Source: Demequina salsinemoris
GTDB taxonomy: Bacteria > Actinomycetota > Actinomycetes > Actinomycetales > Demequinaceae
DNA: 64,000 bases
Direction: 5' to 3'
Assembly (NCBI RefSeq): GCF_000974805.1
Contig: NZ_BBQZ01000002.1
Span: forward strand, 663,873 to 727,872
Shown here: positions 16,075-25,523 of the stretch, piece after piece
Position numbering within the stretch: position 1 is the first letter of the stretch
Layout: each line of letters starts with the position of its first letter
The notes under the pieces: generated by a model
What the model saw: only the letters and a program-made list of their open reading frames with translations
Database searches by the model: none
What the model was told of the DNA's origin: nothing
Translations under genes and position numbers: made by a program

Positions 16075-17593
16075 GACCTCTCCCTTCGGCGTTCGCCGTC
16101 CATAGGTGCTGCGCCGCGTAGGCACGCCAGGGTCGCCAGCGCTCCGCCACGGGAGTCACGTCCCTCGCCGCAGCTCCCAGCTCCTTCCGGAGCACCAGGT
16201 CGGTCCCGGGGAACGCGTCGGGGTCTCCGTAGCCCCGCAGCATCACGTAGTCCGCCGTCCACGGGCCGATGCCGGGGATGGCGAGCAGGCGCTGCCTCAC
16301 CTGGTGTCGGTCCGCGCCGGGAGACACGTCCAGATGCCCGTCCGCTACGGCTCTCGCCACGGCACTCAGCGCACGCCAGCGCGACGCTGGCATGAGGCCC
16401 ACCTCCGGGTCGACATCCGCGAGGACCTCGGGCGTCGGCATCAGCAGAGACGGTGCCCCGCCTGCGAGCGAGATGCGCCGGCCCCACCGCTCCGCGATCG
16501 CCGCGAGGGAGCGCCGCGCCCCGGACACGGAGACCTGCTGTCCGACGATCGCGCGCGCCATGGCCTCGAAGCGGTCGACGGACCCGGGCACGCGCAGGCC
16601 GGGAGCCACCGCGAGGTGGCCGGCGAGACGATCGTCCCGAACGAGCGCCTCTCGCACCGCGATGGGATCCGCATCGAGGTCGAGCAGCGCCCTGCAGCGG
16701 GACACGGCGGCACCGAGGTCGCGCGGGTCGGCGAGGTCCAGGCCCACCCGCACGCCGTCCTCGACCGGCACGAGCCGCGCGCGGGCGGGGCCGTGATGCA
16801 GGGTGAGCGTCCGCACATGCGCGGAGCCCGGTTCGACCGTCTCGACGCCGTCGATCGCCCGCGCGGCGAGGAAGGCGAGGACCCGCTCGCCATCGAACGG
16901 GGCGCGCGTCGCGAGCCTGAGCTCGAGGCGCATCGTCCCGCCATCGCCTGAGGCCTCGGTACCGACGGATCCCCCGGTCGCGGCGCTCGCCTCCACCGTG
17001 GGAGCGGCGTCCACGGCCCGCGTCGAGGTCGAGCGAGCTCGCCGCCCCCGGGCCTCGGAGGGCGTCATCCCCCACGCGCCTCGGGCCGCGTCGTTGAACT
17101 GGCGCACCGAGCCGAAGCCGGCGGTGAGCGCGACCTGCGTGAGGGGCAGGTCGGTGTGCTCGAGCAGGGCTCTCGCACTATGAAGGCGATGCGCGTTCGC
17201 GAGTGCAAGGGGCGGCGCGCCGAGCTCATCGACGAGGATCCGCTGAAGCTGACGCCTCGAGTAGCCGAGCCTCGCGGAGAGCCCGTCGACGCCCTCGCGG
17301 TCGACGACCCCGTCATCGATCAGCCGCATCGCGCGTGCGGCGACGTCGCCGGTCACGTCCCAGTCGGGTGAGCCTGGCACAGCCTCGGGCCGGCATCGTC
17401 GGCACGAGCGGAAACCCGCCGACTGCGCCGCGGCGGCGGTCCGGTAGAAGCGCACGTTCTGCCGCGCAGGGGTGCGCGCGGGGCAGGACGGTCGACAGTA
17501 GATGCCGGTCGTCAGGACAGCCGTGAAGAACTGGCCGTCGTAGCGCGCGTCACGCCCGCGGATCACCGCGTAGCGCGTGTCGTCATCCCACAT
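16058..17593 (-). CDS. ada: Ada-AlkA fusion: methylphosphotriester sensor/AraC regulator joined to 3-methyladenine DNA glycosylase
   Basis: 511-residue fusion. The N-terminal Ada domain carries the zinc cysteines Cys33, Cys37, Cys64 and Cys67 (YCRPSC and SCRRC); methylation of the first activates DNA binding in E. coli Ada. Next comes an AraC-type helix-turn-helix (GLSARLGYSRRQLQR and ALTAGFGSVRQFNDA, about residues 85-185), then an Ala/Ser/Gly linker, then AlkA: an N-terminal beta domain and an HhH-GPD region LLAIPGIGPWTADYVML with catalytic Asp in FPGTDLVL. The protein should sense methylated DNA, induce its own operon and excise alkylated bases. ogt overlaps its 3' end. Confidence 0.95.
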   Translation of the reverse strand: MWDDDTRYAVIRGRDARYDGQFFTAVLTTGIYCRPSCPARTPARQNVRFYRTAAAAQSAGFRSCRRCRPEAVPGSPDWDVTGDVAARAMRLIDDGVVDREGVDGLSARLGYSRRQLQRILVDELGAPPLALANAHRLHSARALLEHTDLPLTQVALTAGFGSVRQFNDAARGAWGMTPSEARGRRARSTSTRAVDAAPTVEASAATGGSVGTEASGDGGTMRLELRLATRAPFDGERVLAFLAARAIDGVETVEPGSAHVRTLTLHHGPARARLVPVEDGVRVGLDLADPRDLGAAVSRCRALLDLDADPIAVREALVRDDRLAGHLAVAPGLRVPGSVDRFEAMARAIVGQQVSVSGARRSLAAIAERWGRRISLAGGAPSLLMPTPEVLADVDPEVGLMPASRWRALSAVARAVADGHLDVSPGADRHQVRQRLLAIPGIGPWTADYVMLRGYGDPDAFPGTDLVLRKELGAAARDVTPVAERWRPWRAYAAQHLWTANAEGRGHGSAG

Positions 17594-17668
17594 GACACAG
17601 AAGCATGACTCATCTCGGACGTGGTTGCTGGCGGTTTTCGGACATGGCAGCGGGCCGTGGGAGTCCGG

Positions 17669-20600
17669 TCATCGGAAGTCCCTGCTGGTGGTCGGGATCG
17701 TGAGGCTCAGCGGGGCGAGGTGCTCGGCGACGAGGTTCGTGGCGCCGTCGGCGCGTTCGATGCGGCCCCGGATCACGAGGGCCGGGGATCGGCGGGCGAC
17801 GGCCTGGAACCGTCTCCACAGCCCGGCGGAGCAGATGACGTTGAGGAACCCGGTCTCGTCCTCGAGGGACAGGAAGGTGACGCCCTTCGCCGTGCCGGGA
17901 CGCTGACGGTGGGTGACGACCCCCGCGGTCGCGACGCGTCGATCCGCCTCGTGCACGAGGACGTCGCTCACGCGCAGGACGCCCTGGCGGTCGAGCCCCT
18001 CGCGCACGAACACCGTCGGGTACGAGTCGGCGGACACCCCGGAGGCCCACACGTCCGCGACCGCCTCCTCGACCGCCGACATCCCCGGGAGCTGGGGCGC
18101 GTCGACGCCGGGGACGACGTCGGGCAGCGTCCCCGGCCCCTCCTTCGCGAGGATCCCGGCGGCCCAGAGCCCCTCTCGCCTGGTCACGCCGAGTGACTCG
18201 AGCGCCCCGGCGGTGGCGAGCGCCTCCCACTGGGCCGTGGTCAGGCCCTTCTCCGGGGCAAGCCCCGCCCGCCCCGACACACCGCCCGGTCGCACCCGCA
18301 CCCTCCTCGCCATGTCTCCGAGCGACGTGAACGGGGCCTCCTCGCGCGCTGCGACGATCGCGTCGGCGGCGTCCGCTCCCAGGCCGCGGATCGCGCGCAG
18401 CCCCATGCGTACCGCGAGGGTGCGATCGATGCGGGTGAGCCGCGACATGTCCTCCCGGACCTCTCCCGGAGGGACGAAGGGCACCGCCAGCCTCTCGACC
18501 GTCGCAAGCGGCTCGGACCTCGCGACGCACGGACGCAGCACCGACTGGCCGTGGCGGCGAGCGTCGGCGGCGAGCGACTGAGGCGAGTAGAAGCCCATCG
18601 GCTGGGCTGCGAGCAGGCCCGCATAGAAGGCCGCGGGCTTGTGCACCTTGAGCCAGCTCGACGCGTACACGAGATAGGCGAACGAGTACGAGTGCGACTC
18701 GGGGAAGCCGAAGTCGGAGAACGCCTTGAGCTTGTCGAAGATCTGCTGGGAGACGTCGGCGGTGATGCCGCGTTCATGGGCGCCCACCATGAAGCGGGCA
18801 CGCAGCGCCTCCATCCGCTCGGGTGAGCGCTTGGAGCCCATGGCACGGCGCAGCTGGTCGGCGAGCGCGCCGTCGAAGCCGGCGCAGTCCATCGCCATCT
18901 GCATGAGCTGCTCCTGGAACAGCGGCACCCCGAGCGTCTTGCCGAGCGACTTCTCGAGGAGCGGGTGCAGGTAGGTGACCTCCTCCCTGCCGCGCGCGCG
19001 GTTGATGTAGGGATGGACGGAGCCTCCCTGAATGGGGCCGGGACGGATGAGGGCGACCTCGATGACGATGTCGTAGAAGCGGCGCGGCCGGAGCCGCGGC
19101 AGGGTCGCCATCTGGGCGCGCGACTCCACCTGGAACACCCCGACCGTGTCAGCGGCGCACAGCAGGTCGTAGACGGCCGGGTCCTCCTGGGGCAGCGAGT
19201 GGAGCGAGAGGTCCTCGCGCTCGACGTCCTGGACGTAACGGAACGCGTACTTGAGCGCGGAGAGCATGCCGAGGCCGAGCAGGTCGAACTTCACGAGCCC
19301 CGCGTCCGCGCAGTCGTCCTTGTCCCATTGCAGCACCGTGCGCCCCGGCATCCGTGCCCATTCGACGGGGCACACGTCGATGACGGGACGGTCGCACAGC
19401 ACCATGCCGCCGGGATGGATCCCGAGGTGCCGAGGGAGGCGCAGCATCCGTTCCGCGAGGTCGACGACCTGGCCGGGGATGTGCTCGAGGGGCTGGACTG
19501 GCGGGGGCTCCGGCCACATCGCGTCGCGCTGCCGTGCGGCCCAGGCCTCCTCGGCCTTGCGGTCGGTGCGCAGCGTGGACCAGCGATCGATCGAGGTGGA
19601 CCACGCGTCCTGCTGGCCTGCGTCGAAGCCGAGCGCTCGGGCCGCGTCCCGCACGGCCGAGCGCGGTCGGTACTGGATGACGTTGGCGACCATCGCGGCG
19701 TTGATGCGACCGAAGCGCCGGAAGACGTACTGGATGACCTCCTCGCGCCGGTCCGACTCGATGTCGACGTCGATGTCGGGGGGCCCGTCGCGCTCGGGCG
19801 CGAGGAAGCGCTCGAACAGCAGCCCGTGCGTGACGGCGTCGACCGCGGTGACGCCGAGCGCGTAGCAGACCGCCGAGTTCGCGGCGGACCCCCGCCCCTG
19901 ACAGAGGATGTCCGTGCGGCGGCAGAAGCTCACGATGTCGTGGACGATGAGGAAGTAGCCGGGGAAGTCGAGCGCCTCGATCACCGCGAGCTCATGCTCG
20001 ATCTGCTTCCACGCGCCGGGGATCCGCTCGGCGTCGGGAGGGCCGTATCTCTCGCGCGCCCCGCGGTAGGTCAGCTCGCGCAGCCAGGACGCCTCGGTGT
20101 GCCCCTCGGGGACCGGGTAGGGAGGAAGGTTCGGGGCCACGAGCTGGAGGTCGAAGGCGCATTCGACCCCGAGCCTCGCGGCTGTGGCGACCGCCTGGGG
20201 GTGCCGCCGGTGGCGATGCAGCATCTCCCCCGGAGACCGTAAGTGCTGGCCCGCTCCGCCGGGAAGCCAGCCGTCCATGTCGTCGAGCGCCGATCGCGCT
20301 CGCACGGCCGCGAGCGCGGAGGCCAGGTCCGCGTCTCGAGGGGCCGCGTAGTGCGCGTTGGTCGTCGCCACGAGCGGCAGGCCCGAGTCGAAGGCCAGGT
20401 CGGCGAGCGCGTCGTTCACCTCCGAGTCGTAGGGCTGGCCCGTGTCGGTGATCTCGATCGCCACGTTGTCGCGGCCGAACAGCGCCGCGAGCCTGTCGAT
20501 CTCGACGCGAGCGGCGGCGAAGCCTTCCCTGGTCACTCCGACTCCCTGCGCGTCGAGGCCGACGCCGGGGACGCCGATGCCCGCGAGCGCGCGGCGGACG

Positions 20601-21058
20601 GCGCCTTTGCGGCATCCGGTGAGGACGAGCAGGTCGCCGCCGCCGTCGGAGGCGAGCTGCTCGAGCGTATAGCGCGCGGTGCCCTTCTCCCCGGTGGCGA
20701 GGTGGGCCATGCCGATCGCGTGCGAGAGGCTCGCGTAGCCGCGCGCACCACGCGCGAGCACGAGCAGGTGGGAGCCTCGCGGGTCGGGCCTGTCGGTGGG
20801 CGCGTCGAGCACGGGCGCCCCGCCGGGACCGTCGGGCACGGCGAGATGCAGCTCCGATCCGAAGATCGCGGGCAGCCCGATCGCGCGGGCGGCGTTCGCG
20901 AAGCGGACCGCGCCGTAGAGGCCGTCGTGGTCGGTGATCGCCATCGCCGACAGCCCGAGCCGTCCCGCCTCGGCCGCCATCTCCTCGGGCTGGCTCGCGC
21001 CGTCGAGGAAGCTGAAGGCCGAATGCGCGTGCAGCTCGGCGTACTCGGGGTCAGCCAT
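17669..21058 (-). CDS. dnaE2: Error-prone DNA polymerase III alpha subunit
   Basis: C-family translesion polymerase, 1129 residues, the length usual for DnaE2. The N-terminal PHP domain begins YAELHAHSAFSFLDGAS; the palm carries the catalytic acidic pair in PPDIDVDIESD near residue 430, with KFDLLGLGMLSAL further on; helix-hairpin-helix and OB-fold (ATAGVVTHRQRPGTAKGVTF) complete the C-terminus. DnaE2 acts with ImuA and ImuB in damage-induced mutagenesis. It lies 38 nt after imuB on the same strand and should be driven from the LexA box ahead of imuA. The ada-alkA gene starts 75 nt downstream. Confidence 0.97.
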   Translation of the reverse strand: MADPEYAELHAHSAFSFLDGASQPEEMAAEAGRLGLSAMAITDHDGLYGAVRFANAARAIGLPAIFGSELHLAVPDGPGGAPVLDAPTDRPDPRGSHLLVLARGARGYASLSHAIGMAHLATGEKGTARYTLEQLASDGGGDLLVLTGCRKGAVRRALAGIGVPGVGLDAQGVGVTREGFAAARVEIDRLAALFGRDNVAIEITDTGQPYDSEVNDALADLAFDSGLPLVATTNAHYAAPRDADLASALAAVRARSALDDMDGWLPGGAGQHLRSPGEMLHRHRRHPQAVATAARLGVECAFDLQLVAPNLPPYPVPEGHTEASWLRELTYRGARERYGPPDAERIPGAWKQIEHELAVIEALDFPGYFLIVHDIVSFCRRTDILCQGRGSAANSAVCYALGVTAVDAVTHGLLFERFLAPERDGPPDIDVDIESDRREEVIQYVFRRFGRINAAMVANVIQYRPRSAVRDAARALGFDAGQQDAWSTSIDRWSTLRTDRKAEEAWAARQRDAMWPEPPPVQPLEHIPGQVVDLAERMLRLPRHLGIHPGGMVLCDRPVIDVCPVEWARMPGRTVLQWDKDDCADAGLVKFDLLGLGMLSALKYAFRYVQDVEREDLSLHSLPQEDPAVYDLLCAADTVGVFQVESRAQMATLPRLRPRRFYDIVIEVALIRPGPIQGGSVHPYINRARGREEVTYLHPLLEKSLGKTLGVPLFQEQLMQMAMDCAGFDGALADQLRRAMGSKRSPERMEALRARFMVGAHERGITADVSQQIFDKLKAFSDFGFPESHSYSFAYLVYASSWLKVHKPAAFYAGLLAAQPMGFYSPQSLAADARRHGQSVLRPCVARSEPLATVERLAVPFVPPGEVREDMSRLTRIDRTLAVRMGLRAIRGLGADAADAIVAAREEAPFTSLGDMARRVRVRPGGVSGRAGLAPEKGLTTAQWEALATAGALESLGVTRREGLWAAGILAKEGPGTLPDVVPGVDAPQLPGMSAVEEAVADVWASGVSADSYPTVFVREGLDRQGVLRVSDVLVHEADRRVATAGVVTHRQRPGTAKGVTFLSLEDETGFLNVICSAGLWRRFQAVARRSPALVIRGRIERADGATNLVAEHLAPLSLTIPTTSRDFR

Positions 21059-21096
21059 GGATCCACCCGATCGCAGAGGTCTCAGTAAGGGAAGGT

Positions 21097-22809
21097 TCAG
21101 TCATAGAGCGCCTCGAGCCTCCACGAACCTGAGGCGAAGGCGACGAGCACCGCCAGCCCGGGCTCGCCGTCCGACGTTCGCAGCGCGAGCTGCATGTACG
21201 CCCGACGGTCCGCGTCGGGCGCCCACCAGCGCTCGGCCACGGGCCAGGGCCCGGCCCACGCCTCGACGGGACGCGCCTTCTCCCACACGATGCCGCCGTC
21301 GCCGCCCACGTGGCCGGATGAGGGGTGCCGGTGAGCCGCCCTGGCTCGTGCGTCGCGCGGGTCCGCGGGCAGCCGCACCCATGTGGGCGGGGCTGTCACC
21401 GCGAGCCTGCGATCGATGACGACGGGACTGCCTCCGGCGTCGAGGACCTGGACGGGCGCGGGGACGGGCAGGACCGTCGCGGGCGCCGGGTCGGGGATCC
21501 GTCCTGGCCAGGGATGCTCGACGCGGCGGGGAGGCTCACCCTCCTGCCCCCAGGCGAGCGCATGGACCCGGTCCCGAGGAGAGCGCCCGCCCTGCTCTGC
21601 CACGGCGAGCACGCCGTCGATGCCGAGCAGTCCCTGAATCCTCTCGAGAGCGCGGAGCGCCCTCGCATCGTTCCCGGACGATCCTCCCCACAGGTAGGAC
21701 TGCTCGTCTCCGAGGGCGACCACGTCCTCCGCGATGAGCGCCAGGGAGACCAGCGGAGCGGGCTCGGGGCCATCACCCGTCCCGGACAGCCATCCCTCGA
21801 GCTGCCAGCGGACCCTGTCCGTCATGTGGGCGGCGAAGGCCCCCGACCGCGTGGCGACGTCCGTGCGCCACACGCGCTCCAGGGTGTCGCCCTTGACCGT
21901 GCGCGCGGCGATGCGCACCTTGCCGCATCGCATCCCGGCGGCCAGCAGGGCTGCGTCGAGCCGCTGCGCCGCGTCGCGGGCGGCCCAGGCGAGCTGCTCG
22001 ACCCGCTCGGCGGGGTCCTCGAAGTCCTGCTCGACGGCGATGTCCTCCTCCGAGCGTCTCAGCACCGGAGGCGCGACGTCCTGGCCGAGCGCCATGCGCT
22101 GCGCCCAGGCACCGAACGGCCCGAAGCGCGCCAGCACGTCCCCCGCGGGGAGCGCGGCGAGCTGGCCGAGGGTGTGGAGGCCCAGCCTCGACAGCACCCC
22201 GACGAGCGCCTCCGCCTCGGCCAGCCGCTCCCTCCCCATCGCCGCATAGGCGAGAGAGTCCACGGGCAGCGGGGCGAGGAAGTCCGCCGACTCCCCCGGC
22301 GGCACCATGACGGAGGCCCTGGCCGCCATCACCGCGGCGAGCAGACCGTCGGCGGCCCCCACCTGGGACTCTCCCCCTGACTGAGCGACCGCATCGACGA
22401 GCGCCTCCGCGAGCGCCGCCTCGGAGCCATGGAAGCGCGCGGCACCGTCGGAGGGGATCATCAGCAGTCCTGGGCGTGAGATCTCGACACCCGCGACGAC
22501 CTGCTCGGCCGCTGCCGCCACAGGCTCGAACTCCCGAGCGTCCCGCCCCTCATCGTGACCGAGGATCTCGAGCTCGGGGCAGACCCGCTGAGCGGCCCGC
22601 TTGCGCATGCCTCGCCGCACCCCTGCGGCCCGTGCCGCGGCCGAGACCGCGACGAGCCCCTTTCCGTGCAGCACCGCCGCGGGAGCCTCGATCCCCAGCC
22701 CTGCCTCCGCCGCCGCGGCGACCACGGGCCAGTCGGGCACCCACAGCACGGCGCGACGCACCGTCGCCACGGGCCCTGCGGCCCGGGGCGCCCTGGCCTC
22801 GGCGCTCAC
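21097..22809 (-). CDS. imuB: ImuB, catalytically inactive Y-family polymerase-like mutasome hub
   Basis: 570 residues related to Y-family polymerases. The N-terminal palm strand, which carries the first catalytic Asp in active enzymes, reads VLWVPDWPVVAAAAEAG and lacks the usual D-x-D-x-F pattern, as expected for ImuB, which links DnaE2 to the beta clamp rather than polymerising. A helix-hairpin-helix region (LHTLGQLAALPAGDVLARFG) and little-finger domain follow, then a long Pro-rich C-terminal region. The GTG start overlaps the imuA stop by 4 bp (GTGA), giving coupled translation. Confidence 0.93.
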   Translation of the reverse strand: MSAEARAPRAAGPVATVRRAVLWVPDWPVVAAAAEAGLGIEAPAAVLHGKGLVAVSAAARAAGVRRGMRKRAAQRVCPELEILGHDEGRDAREFEPVAAAAEQVVAGVEISRPGLLMIPSDGAARFHGSEAALAEALVDAVAQSGGESQVGAADGLLAAVMAARASVMVPPGESADFLAPLPVDSLAYAAMGRERLAEAEALVGVLSRLGLHTLGQLAALPAGDVLARFGPFGAWAQRMALGQDVAPPVLRRSEEDIAVEQDFEDPAERVEQLAWAARDAAQRLDAALLAAGMRCGKVRIAARTVKGDTLERVWRTDVATRSGAFAAHMTDRVRWQLEGWLSGTGDGPEPAPLVSLALIAEDVVALGDEQSYLWGGSSGNDARALRALERIQGLLGIDGVLAVAEQGGRSPRDRVHALAWGQEGEPPRRVEHPWPGRIPDPAPATVLPVPAPVQVLDAGGSPVVIDRRLAVTAPPTWVRLPADPRDARARAAHRHPSSGHVGGDGGIVWEKARPVEAWAGPWPVAERWWAPDADRRAYMQLALRTSDGEPGLAVLVAFASGSWRLEALYD

Positions 22810-23498
22810 GCGACCTCCTCGCGCGCATCGGCGCCAGCAGCGCCCACGGCCCTCGAGACCGTCATGGCCCGGTCCGCGTCCAGCGCGATCCGCACCCGCC
22901 TGGCCGGCCCCAGGCGTCGTCCCGTCACCACGACTGTCGCCTCGCGTCCCCGCAGGCGCCCATCGCCGGCGCCGAGCCCCGTCCAGCGCACTCTCTCGAC
23001 GTCGAGAGATATCTCCGCTCCCGCCCAGGGGCCGGCTGACAGCAGCAGCGCGCCCTGCTCCCGCGCACGCGAGGTCAACCGCCTGCGATCCGACTCCGAC
23101 AGCGCGAGCCGCTCACCCGCCATCACGACATCGACGCCCTCGAGGCACAGTGCGACGACTGCCGCGGCCTGAACCCCGGGCTCCGGCACGAGCGCGAGCC
23201 TGGACAGCTCGATGCCACGCCTGCGCGCGGCCACGACCCCCACCGTCGGCATCCCGACCGCGGCCGCCCATGCGCCGCGCTGGGAGGCCTGACCCGCGAG
23301 CGCCAGGAGCAGCGACGTGGAGCCGCCGACGCTCACCACCCTGCCGCGAGGAAGCCCCTCCGGCAGCAGCGCGCGCCACGCATCGTCCACCGGCCACGCC
23401 CGATCCGAGTCGTCGCGCGCGACGCCGACCCGTGCCTCGACCTCCTTGAGGGCGGCGCGGGCCGCGGCGAGACGATCCCCACGAGCCTGTTCGAACAT
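22806..23498 (-). CDS. imuA: ImuA-type mutasome protein (RecA-fold relative)
   Basis: 230-residue RecA-like protein without an intact Walker A (the loop reads VVSVGGSTSLLLALAG). Such actinobacterial proteins (ImuA-prime) work with ImuB and DnaE2 in induced mutagenesis. The ATG at 23498 was chosen because the preceding CAGAAT is 7 nt away and because upstream frame (two further ATG/GTG options up to 23555) has no ribosome binding site. The start codon lies inside a perfect LexA box, so repression would block the first transcribed bases. First gene of the imuA-imuB-dnaE2 operon. Confidence 0.88.
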   Translation of the reverse strand: MFEQARGDRLAAARAALKEVEARVGVARDDSDRAWPVDDAWRALLPEGLPRGRVVSVGGSTSLLLALAGQASQRGAWAAAVGMPTVGVVAARRRGIELSRLALVPEPGVQAAAVVALCLEGVDVVMAGERLALSESDRRRLTSRAREQGALLLSAGPWAGAEISLDVERVRWTGLGAGDGRLRGREATVVVTGRRLGPARRVRIALDADRAMTVSRAVGAAGADAREEVA

Positions 23499-23506
23499 AC
23501 GTTCGA
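23491..23506. promoter_or_regulatory. LexA (SOS) box of the imuA-imuB-dnaE2 operon
   Basis: TCGAACATACGTTCGA, a perfect palindromic match to the actinobacterial/Bacillus-type SOS box TCGAAC-N4-GTTCGA. It covers the imuA start codon and touches the probable -10 box. Confidence 0.93.
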
Positions 23507-23511
23507 TTCTG
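23506..23511 (-). promoter_or_regulatory. Probable -10 box of imuA
   Basis: CAGAAT, 7 nt, then ATG at 23498. It departs from TANNNT only at the first base and adjoins the LexA box. Confidence 0.4.
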
Positions 23512-23595
23512 CCATGGGCCACCGACATCCGAGAAGGCCGGGTGACCCCCTTCACACGACTCGCGCACGAGCCAGGAAGGATGCAAGGCGGATGG

Positions 23596-24405
23596 TCAGC
23601 GCGCGCGCAGCTCCCACATCGCCACGGCGGACGCCGCCGCGACGTTGAGCGAGTCCACTCCCCCGGCCATCGGGATCGTCACCACCGCGTCGACGCTCCT
23701 GAGCGCCGCCCGGGACAGCCCGTCCCCTTCCGCGCCCATGAGGATCGCGACCCGCTCATGACCGAGCGCCGAGAACTCGTCCAGCGTCACCGCATCGTCC
23801 GCGAGCGCGAGCCCCGCGACCACGAAGCCGGCGTCCCGCAGGACCTGAAGATCGCCCGGCCACTCCTCGGCGCGCGTCCACGGCACCTGGAAGACCGTGC
23901 CCATCGACACCTTGACCGAGCGCCGGTACAGCGGATCGGCGCACGTGGGCGCGACGACGACGGCGTCGGCGCCTATCCCCGCCGCCGAACGGAAGATCGC
24001 ACCGACGTTCGTGTGGTCGACGATCCCCTCGAGCACGACGACCCGGCGCGCGTCGGCGACCAGCTCGGAGACGGACGGGAGCACGGGACGATGCATGGCC
24101 GCCAGCGCGCCCCTGTGCACCTGGAAGCCGGTCACCGACTCGAGCACCTCCTCAGGCGCGACGTACACCGGCGCATCGACGCCGGCCACGGCGAGAGCCT
24201 CGACCACGCCGGGCAGCCACCGCTCGCTCACGAGCACCGATCTCGGCTCGTGACCCGCGGCGAGCGCGCGCGAGATCACCTTGGCACCCTCGGCCATGTA
24301 CAGGCCGCGCTCGGGCTCGAGGCTGCGGCGCAGGGCGACGTCGGTGAGGCCGCGGTAGTCGGCGAGACGGTCGTCGGAGGCGGAGTCGACGGCGATGACG
24401 GGCAT
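23596..24405 (-). CDS. TrmH/SpoU-family RNA 2'-O-methyltransferase
   Basis: SPOUT-fold SAM-dependent RNA ribose methylase, 269 residues. The three family motifs are present: I, HTNVGAIFRSAAGIGAD (Asn and Arg); II, VAILMGAEGDGLS; III, VTIPMAGGVDSLNVAAASA, forming the trefoil knot. An N-terminal L30-like substrate-binding domain occupies residues 15-110. The target (23S rRNA or tRNA) cannot be assigned from sequence. It is transcribed away from the membrane-protein gene at 24501. No clear TANNNT promoter was seen. Confidence 0.92.
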   Translation of the reverse strand: MPVIAVDSASDDRLADYRGLTDVALRRSLEPERGLYMAEGAKVISRALAAGHEPRSVLVSERWLPGVVEALAVAGVDAPVYVAPEEVLESVTGFQVHRGALAAMHRPVLPSVSELVADARRVVVLEGIVDHTNVGAIFRSAAGIGADAVVVAPTCADPLYRRSVKVSMGTVFQVPWTRAEEWPGDLQVLRDAGFVVAGLALADDAVTLDEFSALGHERVAILMGAEGDGLSRAALRSVDAVVTIPMAGGVDSLNVAAASAVAMWELRAR

Positions 24406-24500
24406 GCGTCCATCATCTCAGCCAGCACTAGGGACGATGCGCCGCCAGGCGTAATCTGGAGGTGAGGGTCCGCGAGGGCCCGAGCTGAGAGGACGCGATC

Positions 24501-25502
24501 ATGATCGCGCAGCGGGATCGGTTCGACGAATGGGTCGAGGCGGGGCTGCTGGAGGCAACCGCCGCCGAGGCGCTGAGGCGCTACGAGAACGATCACGGTC
24601 ACGCAGAGCTCGCCCCGAAGGACCAGTCCCCGACCGCCACACCCGCACCGCCCCCCGCACCACAGGAGGGCAGGGGCCGTGCGCTCGCTCTGGTCGGCGA
24701 GATCCTCGGCTACCTCGGCGCGGTGCTCGCGATCACGGCGATCAGCTTCCTGGTGAGCCAGACCTGGTCCTCGATCCCCACGCCAGGGCGGATAGCGCTG
24801 GTCGCACTCCTCACGGCGGTCGTCGGCACCGCCGGATTCATGGCCACGCACTCGGCGCAGGACGCGGCGCAGCGGCTCGCGTCGGCGCTGCTGCTCGCGA
24901 CGGTCGTGAGCTCGGGGTGGCTCGCGTGGGTGCTCGTGGACGCCGCCGGGCTGAAGGACGAGATCGCGGCGCTGTGGACGTTCCTCGTCGCGGCCGCCGT
25001 CGCGGCCACGATCTACGCGATGCGGCGCCGGGCGCTCGCGCAGCTCGCCCTCCTGGCGGCGACCCTCGGCGTCGCGGTCGCAGCGATCGAGGTGCTCGAC
25101 GTGACCGAGGGACTGGTGCCCGGCCTCGTGATCGGCTCGGTCGGCGCCGCCTGGGCGGGTCTCGCGATCGCCAAGGTCATCACTCCCGCCGTGCCCGCGC
25201 TCATCGCGGGAGGCCTCGTCACGGTGTCCGGCATCAGCACCGTGGCATTCGACGAGGACTGGCGCTGGCTGGTGCTGGCGACCGGGGTCGCCGTCGCTGT
25301 CGCGATGCTCATGCTCGCCGTCCTGAGGCGCGAGCTCATCACCCTCATGGTCCCCGGCGGCATCGGGCTGCTCATGTTCGTGCCGCAGCTGATGGAGCAC
25401 CTCGTCGGCAACGCCGTGGCCACGTGGACCGCGGTGCTCGTCACGGGCATCGTCCTGATCGTCGTCTCGATCAGGATGCTGCGGGAGCCGCGGCCCGACT
25501 GA
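24501..25502 (+). CDS. Multi-pass membrane protein, DUF2157-like
   Basis: 333 residues. The N-terminal 35 residues (RFDEWVEAGLLEATAAEALRR) form the short helical domain typical of DUF2157 proteins, followed by a Pro/Ala-rich linker and ten or so hydrophobic helices from residue 60 onward. Function unknown. RBS GAGAGGA lies about 7 nt before the ATG at 24501. A copy of GGGACGATGC lies at 24431 in the upstream gap. Confidence 0.75.
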   Translation: MIAQRDRFDEWVEAGLLEATAAEALRRYENDHGHAELAPKDQSPTATPAPPPAPQEGRGRALALVGEILGYLGAVLAITAISFLVSQTWSSIPTPGRIALVALLTAVVGTAGFMATHSAQDAAQRLASALLLATVVSSGWLAWVLVDAAGLKDEIAALWTFLVAAAVAATIYAMRRRALAQLALLAATLGVAVAAIEVLDVTEGLVPGLVIGSVGAAWAGLAIAKVITPAVPALIAGGLVTVSGISTVAFDEDWRWLVLATGVAVAVAMLMLAVLRRELITLMVPGGIGLLMFVPQLMEHLVGNAVATWTAVLVTGIVLIVVSIRMLREPRPD

Positions 25503-25523
25503 AGCGGGCCGCCCCGCACATGG

